Source: Isoetes taiwanensis (Eukaryota > Streptophyta > Lycopodiopsida > Isoetales > Isoetaceae). From it: a stretch of 64,000 bases of DNA. Numbering within the stretch: the first letter of the stretch is position 1; every line of letters begins with the position of its first letter. The notes under the pieces are model-generated. The model did no database searches and was not told the origin of the DNA. It saw nothing but the letters and a program-made list of their open reading frames with translations. Of this stretch, positions 1-10,194 are shown one piece after another. Where the stretch lies: NCBI GenBank assembly GCA_021234155.1, contig JAJEKV010000023.1, forward strand, positions 2,532,557 through 2,596,556. Direction: 5' to 3'. A program made the position numbers and the translations under genes.

Positions 1-1179
1 TGGATGTTAGTCTTACATTAAGTTCGAGGGTGAAAGACATTGATCTTGCATTCTATGATAAAACTTGTAATTCTCTGAGGAATAAGCGTTTGGCAGGTTA
101 TGTTAGCCTAGAGCTGGAGCTAGACTATTTATGTTGCCAATTTGTAATTATGATAGTTGCTCAAATACTACCTCTGTGAATAAAATGTCGAAGCAATTCC
201 TTGAATGGGGAACATCAAAACTCATCGGTTATATAACCAAAATTATATGCAAACGCTGCAAGATTCTAAATTACACTGTTTTTAGAGTATGATTGTGTAT
301 TACATGAAGGATATGGGCAAAATATACCATAGGCATGCGTTCCTTAATGTAACTGAGGATGACATGCAACAAGGTAAGTGCTTGTATGCTATGTATGGTG
401 CTGGAAATATAAATTTGAATGGAATTGAATGGGTTTTTATCATCCATGGAGGCTAATAGGCCTATGGGATCCAATCAAAGAGAGCAACAAACTATCAAGA
501 TAGGACAAAAAACCCGCCCTAAAAGGGAATCTGAGGAAAAAACCTTGGCAGTAATAAGCATGCTGATAAACCGTACAATGATATATTAGGATACATTTCA
601 ATGCCGTGCTTGAGGACATAGCTAAGTGTGCATATCCATGATCTCCTGAAGATATAATCCCAGTAACTAGATATAATCTCCTGATGCACTAGGGGTACTC
701 GGCACCGGGTAACCGAGTACAAGGTAGCACTTGATCATGGGCGATGATGGGATCATCTTAAATGGTCCTTAAGCTCAAATCCGAAAGGGCCATGATCGAG
801 TGCAAGGTATTGGTAAGGGGGGTGGTCCCCTAAAACCACAAACTTATTAATTAAACTAACGTAATGTGCTCCTTGTGCAGGAAAGTGAGAAGTGAGCATC
901 GAAATGGGGCGCATTACGAGAAGATGGGGGAACCATAATTTAGATTATGAACCCTAATAACTCTTATAATAATATTTTGAATTATTGTAAGAAGTAACCT
1001 TGTTAAGGCTATAAAATTTTGTATAAGTACAAATATAGCCTAAATTTTGACATTTAACTCTTTAATAGGAAGTTGATCGTTTAAATTGGAGTGTATGTTC
1101 TTCTGTGGTTTTGCAGGATAGAGTGGGCTCGTCACCTTAGCGCAATGCTGAGGACAACATTGTCCTAAGGGGGGGAGAA
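1..1179 (+). mobile_element. 3' noncoding end of a Ty3/gypsy element
   Basis: I see no credible coding region here. The stretch ends in an imperfect AGGACAAcatTGTCCT palindrome and a purine run directly before a TG-starting LTR, which is the usual 3' end of a Ty3/gypsy internal region. Part of it (about 741-775, around GCGATGATGGGATC) resembles the noncoding DNA after the gag-pol at 13170-13210, so it is probably the tail of another copy of the same family, entering from outside the window. Short minus-strand frames look like chance. Confidence 0.6.
1167..1179 (+). promoter_or_regulatory. Polypurine tract
   Basis: A 13-nt purine run (AAGGGGGGGAGAA) sits immediately 5' of the LTR start TGTGATG. 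This is the expected plus-strand priming site and fixes the element upstream as plus-oriented. Confidence 0.75.
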
Positions 1180-2802
1180 TGTGATGTTCCAAGGGAATAT
1201 ACGCTATAAATACGTATATTCCTGGACCCGTCACCATACAAGGCTACCTAGGTAGCCTTGTATGCCTTAGAAAGTGGCAAGGGGTGCACATCTAAGTTAA
1301 TTGTTTAACTTAGATAACCTTAGGATAAGGCCCATTTCCACAGGGCCTTATCCTATTGGGCAACCGCCACACGACGTCGTCCTAGTGGTGCCACGTGGCA
1401 TCCCATGTGGACCCACACCTATATGGGCTCTAACCCTAACCCTAGACCCTTTTCCCCTGACCTAGCACCTGAACTTCGATCTCGTGCGTTCAAAACCCCG
1501 TTTCGAGCATCGCTTAAATCATAGCCTAGCACGGAGCAAAGCCCAAGGAAGGTGTGCATGATCGTTGAGGGAGCAAGCCTTCGACCCACGTCAAGGAGCA
1601 TGGAGACGCCAGGGATGGGAGGAAGCGCTTCTGGAGGAGGTAGGTTGAGTAGAGTTCATATTAGTACATCTGGAAGTTAGCACTCCAGATGGGTTAGTAT
1701 TTCGTATCTAGAGTAGAGCCACCCTAGAACCTTTGTTGAACATCTTGAACCCTAATCAAGGAACCCTAACTGTTAGTTAGATATGTATGATTAGGTTTAG
1801 ATGTTCTTATTATGATTATCATGATATGATGTTATGGGATGTTGGTTGATCATGTTTGCTCCTCTTGTATTGGGAAGGGGGGTAAAGACCTAGGGCCATA
1901 TGTAGTATGCTCCTAGTGTAGATCCCTTAGTTCCTATTAGATGCGGCCTGTGCATAGGAACCCACCGGGCTATGGAAGCTATGATGTGACTCAGCACTAC
2001 ACAACGGGGCTAGAGGCAAGATGGAGGGTGGATCCCTGCCGAGTGGGGGCTACGGGGGATCCCATAGTGGGCTAGGCTTATGGTCGGTCACTTCGTGTGG
2101 GCCGAGCATGGGTCCGACACCTCCTGGGGCAATGGTGTCGCCCTGCCTCTCAAGAGTTGCAAGTGTCAGCTTGACTCTTGTTTTGGGGGGTTCAGTCGGG
2201 TACGAATCGTGTGTCGTCACGATTCTCTAGCCGCCCGTGGAGCCTCTAGACCCCGGGAAGGGGAGATGCACCCCTTCCTACCTCGACGGACCAGGGAGAT
2301 GCAACCTGGAGTAGTCCCGATGGGTGATACCATGGGATTGCGTATCCGGAAGGTTAGAGTCATGCCAGAGCCTGATCTAGCCCATCTGCAAAGTATGCAC
2401 AGGAGGGGCGGATGGAGTGGTCAACCCTAGCCATTGTCTTATGCCAGCCTCGCCATTGTTATGACTCGGTCTGCTCTATCTTGAGGCCTGTCCAGTCAGT
2501 CGTCTTCCTTATATGTCGGAGCCACGGGTAGGAGCTCTCATGTTTTATGGCATATGATTATGTTCTTTGCACCTATGGATATGTGGATGAGCTACCCTTC
2601 GAGGTAGTGTGATGTATTGTTATTGCTAGTTCTGACGATGTTTATGCTTCCGCTGTGATAGGAGCCCATAGGGGAAGGGCGCGCAAGACACCTTCGTGGC
2701 CCCTTCCCGCACTACGGAGATTCCAGAGTGCGGGATAGACGGAGGGCGCGTGCAGTCGGAGGACCGGATGGGGGAGCTGTATATTTAGTAGGGAGCATCA
2801 CA
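1180..2802 (+). repeat. Ty3/gypsy LTR (1623 bp)
   Basis: It starts TGTGATGTTCC and ends GGAGCATCACA, so its ends are imperfect inverted repeats of TG..CA type. A polypurine tract precedes it and a tRNA-iMet primer site follows after one base. It resembles the inverted LTR at 61734-63273: for example, the block around AGGAGGGGCGGATGGAGTGG (about 2402) has a counterpart near 62140-62165. Because internal-type sequence lies on both sides, this LTR is shared by an upstream 3' end and a downstream 5' start. Minor ORFs inside it are not credible genes. Confidence 0.8.
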
Positions 2803-2803
2803 A

Positions 2804-2815
2804 TGGTATCAGAGC
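2804..2815 (+). other. Primer-binding site, tRNA-iMet
   Basis: TGGTATCAGAGC complements the 3' end of plant initiator methionine tRNA. It begins one base after the LTR and marks the start of the internal region of the chromovirus that runs to about 13403. Confidence 0.9.
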
Positions 2816-3363
2816 GATGTTCTTGGTTGACTAGGAACTAGCACTGACCATAACCATGAAAGTAGTCTAACAGGCCTATAGGGGTGTGAAATAAAAATTT
2901 CCCACCATCGAACCTCGAAAATAGGGGAAAAATTTTTCTCCTAGGTAGTGGGTCCGAAATTAGGTTAAGTGTTAGGCGAAGAAATGAATGAGTCAAATTC
3001 ACCTTCTAGTAAATTTCATCTGCATCAAATTTCACCTAAAATGGGTCGAAGAATCATGCCAATCTGAGACCTGAGTGAAAAATGGCGCAAATCCATAATT
3101 AATACTTCAAACTATTAGGAAAGTTGAAAATTTTAAGGTATAATACGAAATTAAGTATGGATACCAATAATTAAATATGTATTAATAATTAGGGTACATT
3201 GGTGTAATTAATAAAGGGGGCTAATAAGTAGGCCTATTTATGGTAGGAGAATATTCCCAGGGACCCTCCTTTTTAAATATCTGCCACCTCATTTCCCTCC
3301 CAAACTCTTTCCTCCACCATATCTCTCTTGCTCAGCCTTACGTCACCCATTTTCTAGACCGTT
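2816..3363 (+). other. Element leader with a possible promoter
   Basis: This is untranslated DNA between the primer-binding site and the H3-like reading frame. It ends in a TATA-like TTTTTAAATATC (about 3270-3281) and a pyrimidine-rich stretch of about 80 nt before the ATG at 3364, which resembles a plant 5' leader. No ORF is credible. Confidence 0.4.
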
Positions 3364-4502
3364 ATGGCACGCACCAAGCAGACAGCTAGGAAGTTTGGGG
3401 AGAGGCCTACACTCTCGATGGCGCACGTAGCAGCAGGTCGCCATGTCAAGAAGATTCCACCACACCTTCGACCCAAGCCAGGTGAAGAGGTGTTCTCCTC
3501 CAGCGACGACACCTTCCACGTCTCTGAGGAGGAGGAGGCGCCTAGCAGCAGCAGCAGCTCTTCGTCGGCGGGCACCCAGCGAACCGACGAGTCCCGCCAT
3601 TTTGGAGCCTCCACTGACATGGAGGTGGAGTAGCAAGAGGGGAACCAAGAGCAGCCCCAACACCAGACTCAGGAGCCGGGCCCTTCTTCGATCAAGAAGA
3701 AGGGCAAGGAGAAGGTCAAGGAGTGGCCGGACAAGAGAGCAGCACGGAAGAAGAGGGAGCGAGAGCGGGAGCTTAGAGAGAAGGAGCGCAGAACAAAGAG
3801 GAGGAACGATCGGCCCCGAGGGATCGTAGTGATCGAGGAGCCTCCCCAGCGCGAGGAGGAAGAGGAAGGAGGAGGAGGAGACGGTGAAGAAGAAGCGGAG
3901 GAGGAAGACAACGAAGTCGTCGGGGAATCTTAAAATCCCGACGCAAGACCACCTTACCCTAAGTGGCCCAAGCCACCCAAGGTGGTCAAGAAGCGTATAA
4001 GGGCGAAATGGCATCGTCATTTTGGCGAGAGGAGCGCCTTTAAGACGCCGCCAAAGCGCATTCAGGAATACCTCCGCCGCTGGACGATGTATAACGACCG
4101 GTACCGCCGCAAAATGCCCAAATGCAGACGCGGAGGGCTGGGCCGACCCAAAGAAGAACCAGCCCAAGCCGCCGCCGCCACGACCGGAGAAGCCCAAGAA
4201 GGTCCATCACGGACCAAATTCCAGGCATGCCCGAGTTTTTCGGGAGATTAAGCACTTTCAACAGTGCACTAATCTCCTGATTAGGAAGGCACCATTTGAG
4301 CGGCTCATGCGAAAGATGATGCGGGGGCTTCACACCGACATGAGGTGACGCCGCCACGACAAGGGTGTTGCAGGTAGCTGCGGAGGCCGAGCTCACCCAA
4401 TTGTTCGAGGAAGGAAACCTCTGCGCGATCCACGCAAACAGGGTAACGGTGATGCCCAAGGATCTACACTTGGCGCGCCGTATCCGCAAGGAATACCCTT
4501 GA
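3364..4502 (+). pseudogene. Histone H3-like pseudogene with a long internal insertion
   Basis: The first ten codons read MARTKQTARK, identical to the canonical H3 start and including the K4 and K9 positions. A region like the VKKPHRxRPG part of H3 follows (HVKKIPPHLRPKPGE). The H3 fold reappears near the 3' end: FREIKHFQQCTNLLIRKAPF at about 4238-4297 for alpha-N/alpha-1, then [20 protein letters not shown] and LARRIRK at 4402-4490 for alpha-2/alpha-3. Between tail and fold lie about 240 extra codons: a Ser/Glu-rich part, a Lys/Arg-Glu part with nuclear-signal-like clusters, then an Arg-rich part. Canonical H3 has 136 residues; this spans about 379 codons. The copy is broken: TAG at 3631-3633, TAA at 3931-3933, a change to frame 2 between about 4100 and 4200, TGA at 4346-4348, and a change to frame 3 near 4346. 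No GT..AG intron of plausible size explains these. It lies between the primer-binding site and gag of a chromovirus. Confidence 0.85.
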
Positions 4503-4711
4503 GGATACAATTTTGTATAAATTAATGTAATTGATAAATTTTCTCCTATAAATATAAAATTTTGTTTGTAAATTGACTTTGATTTTTGCATGAAGATGTG
4601 CTTAAGTAGTTCAAATTCTAGTTTAGTTTTGGCCATCATAATTGAAATGTTCAAATAGATTAAATTAGTAAAATACCCTAATTAAATTAATTAAAATTCT
4701 GAGCAAAAATC

Positions 4712-4991
4712 TGAAATCGGGTTGCACCGCGCAAACCCTGTCTGCGCTCGCCACGCAGAGCTCATTTTCGCGGAGCAACCCGGTTTCGCCATTTTGACCC
4801 CAAAACATGTCCAATTTGCTCGAGAAAAGTTCCTAGTTAGATTAGAATCATCCAAGTAGTTATATTAGCATCTCTAATTTTCCTGAAATCTTCAGTAGAA
4901 CCCAAAAATACCCGAAATCGGGTTGCACCGCGCAAACCCTGTCTGCGCTCGCCACGCAGAGCTCATTTTCGCGGAGCAACCCGGTTTCGCC
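4712..4991 (+). repeat. Two copies of a 79-nt stem-loop
   Basis: Copies at 4712-4789 and 4913-4991 are essentially identical and spaced 201 nt apart. Each can fold: GGGTTGCACCGCG near the 5' side pairs with CGCGGAGCAACCC near the 3' side with one mismatch, extended by CGAAATC/GGTTTCG. An inner stem CTGCG..CGCAG is also possible. Confidence 0.75.
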
Positions 4992-5163
4992 TATTTTTGC
5001 CCAATTTAACCAATTTTTATCCAACAAACTGCCATGTAGTGTTTCTTGCTTTGTTTTGCTTAGAATTGCACTTCATGGTAGCTCATTTGGACACCCATAG
5101 CCATGGAACAAAAGTCTTCTCCATCAAGAACCCTTGTGCACGGAACCCGAGGCATCCCTAGTC

Positions 5164-5170
5164 TATAAAA
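5164..5170 (+). promoter_or_regulatory. TATA box before the unknown ORF
   Basis: TATAAAA followed by a G run lies 112 nt before the ATG at 5282, with a C/T-rich leader between. This suggests the downstream ORF has or had its own promoter separate from the LTR. Confidence 0.5.
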
Positions 5171-5281
5171 GGGGGCCTCATTTGTCATTTTCTCCCCATC
5201 AAAACTGCTCTCAGCACTTCAGGCGATTTTCCAGCTCTCTACTCATCTTCACAAGCCATTTTTCATAGCTATCTCTGCTCA

Positions 5282-7900
5282 ATGGCGCCATCAAGCTTTG
5301 TTAGATGGTACAATGAGGCCAATCACATCCGTGAATTCCCTGCCGAGCAAGCCTTCCACGTCTTTGATCATCTCTTTGATCTCCATGCCACTCTGACTAG
5401 AACTCCCTATTACACCGACATCATTTGCCAATATGACCAGCAGATTCTACCTTGGGAAGTTAGTTTGCCACCTAGGGAAGGGAAATGGGTTTCCTTAGAC
5501 TCTCTTACCCAAGCCATAGGTGGGGGATCAAAGGGCAAGAATAGGTTGTGGGATAGAACCAGAAATATGCCAGATTACATGACCTGTAAGCATCATAGGC
5601 ATAGATACCTCTCAGCCCATGCAGCCTTAGCTTTGTTCATGCAGTACAAGGCAGTCAACCAACAACCTTTGGATTTGGCACCTCTCGACACTCCGAGGGC
5701 GCAGATAGACATCCACGAGATCCAGGCTACGGAGTACGAATACTACGGCTCCACATCAGGCACACCTATGTTGCAGATTGAGCAGGATTATGAAGAGCAA
5801 GAGGAAGAGAACCCAAGTTGGGAAATGAGGGAGGCAAGAAGGATGGAGAGGCGTCTAGCCCGGCAACAGGAGGTACTAAGGCGAGACTTCGAACTGCCAA
5901 TTGGTATCACGGCTCTGACTCCAGTGATTATCGACGGCGAGGAGTACAAAGCACATGACAGTGAATACCTCTAAGTCAAAGATTATGACTTTTGGAACCA
6001 GAGACAGACCGTCATTTGCATGCCAGGGGCAAGAGCTAGAAACAGTAGAAAGATATAAATACCTTGGCCTTGTTTTTTCTTCCAAATATAGCTGGAAGGA
6101 ATGCATCAGCAGTAGAGCAACTGGCGGAAAAGCGGCCTTGTACAGCATGCTTTCCAAGTGTTCCAAAACAGCCTTACATGATTGGGGGCTTAAGAGAATT
6201 TTATTTAAGTCTTTGGTGCAGACAGTAGTCCTGTACGGCACGCCTGTGTGGGGTCCAAACTTATCTCAGAAGTTGTGGAACCAAATCGAGCAAGTTCAAA
6301 AAGTGTTCATCCGCCATGAATTGGGTATCAAATATCAGACTCCATATGCTATCATGCTCGCTGAGACCGGCCTATTTCCGTTGGAGCTGGAGGCCTTATA
6401 TCAAACTGTTAACTTTGTAAACAGAGTCATGGAGTAGCCACAAGACAGGCTGTCGCATCTTGCGCTACTACACTCAGGCCAAGAAGGCTGGTACAGCGAT
6501 GTGTTGAATTGGGCAAGCAAATGGGGATTGACGATGGAAAATTGGCCAGATAACAAAGTGGATGCTCGCTCCCTCTTGGAACGATTAGCAATGGACCGCC
6601 TTTGGGCCTCTCAAGGCAGCAAGATACAACATTATGTGCAACATGTCAATCCAGCAGCTGATCATAGGAGAAAAGGGTACCTCAATGCAAATATCCCTAG
6701 GTATTTGAAAAAACTAATGGCAAGATATAGGACCAGCTCACACAAGCTTGAGCTAGAGACTGGCAGATGGTATAAGATACCAGCCCCGGAGAGAATTTGC
6801 AGACTCTGTAGAAGACGAGGACCACGTATTTACTGCGTGCCATGCATATGTGGATGTTCGGGAAAAGTTCAACATTCGGGCACATGATTTTTGTTCCTTA
6901 TTTGCAGCACCATACCCATCATACATAGACATAGGATTATACATCAAGGCGGTGGACACCCACCGTTCTTTTCTCTTGAAACTGTAAACAGTTTGTATAC
7001 AGGCTCCATGGCCTCTTCAAGGCCCCAGGAGAGCAAGTTAATTTATTTATTTATTTATTTATATTCGCCACCGACATCCTCAACCTTCCCTATTGTCAAG
7101 AAGAAGGTCTCAGGATCGATGAGCTCCTAAGCCTAGTTGCACAAGAACAGGGCAGCGACTTCATCGACTATGATTACCAAGAAATTCCAAGGGAAGTAGC
7201 CGAGCGACATTCCTACACCGGGGAAACTATGTCAGACATTCAAGCTTACCAACAGATAAGGCAGATGTACCAGCAGCAGCAACCCATCATTCCAGAAGAG
7301 GAATTCCAGGAGATCCAAAGCAGGTTGTATAAGCTGGGAAGAGGCCCAAGCTCCAGTAGACCAGTGCGCTCCAGGAGTATGCGCGAAGCTTCTAGCAGCA
7401 TCAACTTGGAGAATGCAACCACGATGTGGAGAGATCACGAAGATCTTATGGCATTAGATGTTTTCGGCGAAGCAGCTCAAAGGAGAGGCACGGGAACCTC
7501 GGGCCCAAGCAAGGGTAAAGCACTCAGGTACTATCTTCTGGTCCTTAGCCAAGGGCAGATGATAGTTTTCCACAAGGAGTTCAGCCCAAGGGGGGAAGAG
7601 TCTGAGGCGCTCCTCATAGCACTCTCAGGCTTTGGGCAACATGCCAGAATAGAGCATTGGGTAGACCATGTTATCCTCTTCAAGAGATCCGTAGTCCTTC
7701 ATTCTCTCGACTTCGCAAGGGGCCACCTCAGGGACGCACACTTGTCAGTAGTGGCGGCAACTGCACCAGAACTTCCGGCACCACAGATGGCAAGAGCATT
7801 GGAAGGAGGATCGGCGGCAAGAATCCTGCAGAACGTCGGCAAGGGGATAGGATTGAAGAATGTCAAGAACTTCTTCAAGTCTATGAGGGGACATCGTTGA
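5282..7900 (+). pseudogene. Unrecognised ORF upstream of gag, split by a LINE
   Basis: The 5' part (5282 to about 5950) begins MAPSSFVRWYNEANHIREFP and is rich in Glu, Gln and Tyr toward its end. The 3' part is open from about 7064 (FATDILNLPYCQEEG...) to the stop at 7900, in the same reading frame number, and is interrupted only by a LINE. The 3' part holds a Gln/Glu-rich stretch, a Ser/Arg patch (SSSRPVRSRSMREASSS), a hydrophobic segment (LRYYLLVLSQGQMIVFH) and a basic C-terminus (GLKNVKNFFKSMRGHR). I do not recognise the family. The position between primer-binding site and gag resembles the extra 5' ORF of some large plant Ty3 elements, but no homology is claimed. Together the two parts give about 500 codons. 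Confidence 0.55.
5950..7063 (+). mobile_element. 5'-truncated LINE insertion
   Basis: The insert encodes the region after the LINE reverse-transcriptase core: VNTSKSKIMTFG, ERYKYLGLVFSS, LYGTPVWGPNLS, VQKVFIRHELGIKYQTP, then a Cys/His cluster (CRLC, later HVFTACHAY). Frames change near 6435 (stop) and 6806, so it is inactive. It ends in a (TTTA)n-like tail at 7038-7062. The left edge is placed where the interrupted ORF stops making sense and is uncertain by about 10 nt. No target duplication was found by eye. It resembles the LINE fragment at 29804-30235. Confidence 0.8.
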
Positions 7901-8228
7901 TGGAAAGCTTGCTTTGTAAATTAATTAAAGTGTATTGAAAACCCTCTCTTCAGTTATTATCATGTAATTCATGAAATGTATTTCTATATACTAATTAATG
8001 TCTTACTATGATCTTGACTTGGAAGTGGAATTTTCACATAATTTCTTTTGTACCTAACAACAATTCAATTGTAAGCAAGAATGATTAGTGTGTAACTTAA
8101 ATAACAAGCATTGATGATTAATCCTTGCAGCAAGGAACACCGGCTCAGGTTCTCAAGGCCAAGGCCGACATCACCAGTGGATACCCAGAAACCTATTCGG
8201 ACGTGATCAAGATGACAACAACGAGGAA
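7901..8228 (+). other. Spacer before gag
   Basis: AT-rich noncoding DNA between the unknown ORF and gag. At about 8131-8225 a frame reads like coding sequence (GTPAQVLKAKADITSGYPET) and may be an eroded extension of either neighbour. Confidence 0.35.
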
Positions 8229-10194
8229 ATGACGGTGGAATCAATCAACGCAAGGCTCGTCCAGATGAGGAATCAGATGCATCAGCTAATCCACTGGACC
8301 ACCCCATTGATGAATGCCCTAGGAATATGCACCTGCACCACCGCCACCTCCACCACTACCTCAGCAAGGCATCGAGGAAGGTCCACAGCCGGAGGGGCAA
8401 GACAATCAGGGAAATGTCAGAGACAGGAAGAGGAAAAGGAGAAACAGAAGGACTCCAACACCACCTAGCTCCAGTTCATCAGACACTTCAGACAGCCAAG
8501 ACAGTTCTAGCTCAGAAGGTGAGTCCGATACTTCACAGGTAAGAGCCAGGGCAAGGAAGGCAGATGACTATCAAAAGAAAGTTGACAGTGCTATGAGCAA
8601 TGTGTGGAAGACTAGGAAGTTGTTCTCAGGGAAGGACAGGTCAGGTATGGAGGCAGAAGCCTGTCTTGACGAGATGGAGGAATTTGGCAACTCTTATGGC
8701 ATGAAGGACAAGGATATAGGGAAGGTTGCTACAGCAAACTTGATAGGAGCAGCTAGAATCTGGTGGAAAGGCTACGCAAAGTCCAACAAGCTCAAAAGGA
8801 ACAGTTGCAGATTCAAGACCTTCAACAAGGCCTTTCGCAGACATTATGTGCCTAGATCACATACTAGCAGGCAGATCCAGCAATTCTACAGATTGAACCA
8901 GGGTACCTTGTCAGTAGTAAAGTACACAGAGGAATTCATGCGACTCAGGCTCCATGTCCCCGGAGTTTCGGAAAGGCAAGCGGTTGAAACTTACATTGAG
9001 GGATTCAACAGCAATATCAAAAGGCTAGTCCGAGCAATCAACCCAAAATCAGTGGCAGAAGCCGAGGATAAAGCCATAAGTTTGGAAGAAGCTCCACCAA
9101 CGCCAGGGGAGAAACAGTCGGCCTTCAAAGGAAAGTCAACAGGGCAGTACCAGAGTAAGCAATCAGCAGCTACGCCATCAGGAGGCCAGCAGCAAGGAAA
9201 AGCACAGGGTAAGAACTTTGAGGATCGTAAGCCGCAGAATGCATCAGGGGGTAGTGCCCTAAAGCGTCTTTTAGACAGTCTGCCGAAGGAGAAGAGACAG
9301 GAGTGTATCGAGAAGAAGCTATGTTTCAGGTGCTTCCAGCCAGGGCACCGAACACATGATTGCCCATTCGTCATGCAGGCAGCTTTGGCAGAGCTTGGGG
9401 ATTGGGATTCACCAACAGAAGCAGATGAAGACGACGACCAGCATGAGGCCCAGGACTTCATAGATGGTGAGTGCCATATCTGTGCAAATATTGAGTCAGG
9501 TGATATTGAAAATCAGTCGACAGTCATTGCGGCTGATGGAATCATAGATAGCAACCCATATGTAGTCCTCATAGACACAGGTAGCTCTCACAACTTTGCC
9601 TCTCCTAGGCTGGCTGCCCTAATGAAGAACAAGGTATTGAAGTCTAAGCCAAGGCCAGTTGCTATGGCAAACGGCGCCATTCGGCACACTAAGGGGAGGA
9701 GGATCACATTCGACATAGACCTTAGTGGAAGTAAGTGGCCGATGGGGGCAGAGGTCATGGAAATTGGAAGGTATGACCTTATAGTAGGAATGGAGTTCCT
9801 AAAACCAGCGAAAGCCATGATCGACTGCGACCGTAATGAGATCGCCATGACAGCACCGGACGGCACCAAATTCATAGTGAAAGGTAAGAAGGCAGCTTCT
9901 TCTATGCAGTGTATTTCTTTGAAGCAGCTAAAGAAAAGTATAGAAAGAAATAAGGTGGATTATATTTTGAGGTTAGAGGCAATTGAGCCCAATAAGCAGG
10001 ATGGAAGCGACCAAAAGGGGAATCAGTTGCCCAAGCCAGTAGCAAGGCTCATTTCGGAATTCAAGGATGTATTCCCAGATGAAATCCGGCAGCTACCACC
10101 TTATAGGGGTGTGGAGTGTGAGATCACATTAGCTCCAGATGCTAAGCCTACCAGCAAGGCGCCTTATAGGATTGAGCACCCCGGAGTTGATTGA
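8229..10194 (+). pseudogene. gag: Chromovirus gag and aspartic protease
   Basis: Gag likely begins at the ATG at 8229 (MTVESINARLVQMRNQMHQL). It changes frame near 8330 and continues through a Pro-rich and Ser/Asp-rich stretch into the long frame from 8593. That frame holds the retrotransposon gag domain (ATANLIGAARIWWKGYA, FNKAFRRHYVP, YTEEFMRLRLHVPG, about residues 30-160), a CCHC zinc knuckle (CFRCFQPGHRTHDC, about residue 237) and the protease active site LIDTGSSHNFAS (about residue 326). The protein would package element RNA and process the polyprotein. The frame ends at 10194 because a single-base indel near 10170 separates it from reverse transcriptase. Confidence 0.85.

Larger units (their letters stand above)
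4503..5281 (+). other. Intergenic segment with duplicated hairpin and promoter-like DNA
   Basis: No ORF is credible. The segment holds two nearly identical 79-nt stem-loops and ends in a TATA box and a pyrimidine-rich leader before the ATG at 5282. Confidence 0.6.

Noticed and set aside
1431-1446. Two CCTAAC-like units (TAACCCTAACCCTAG) resembling a telomere repeat
   Set aside because: Only two units, inside an LTR, and not the usual plant CCCTAAA form.
3343-4197. Minus-strand 284-codon open frame over the H3-like region
   Set aside because: It is antisense to the H3-like sequence; its Leu/Arg-rich composition comes from the biased plus-strand codons.
4346-4374. Intron to explain the frame change in the H3 fold (GT...CAG)
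   Set aside because: At about 28 nt it is too short for a plant intron; a one-base indel is simpler.
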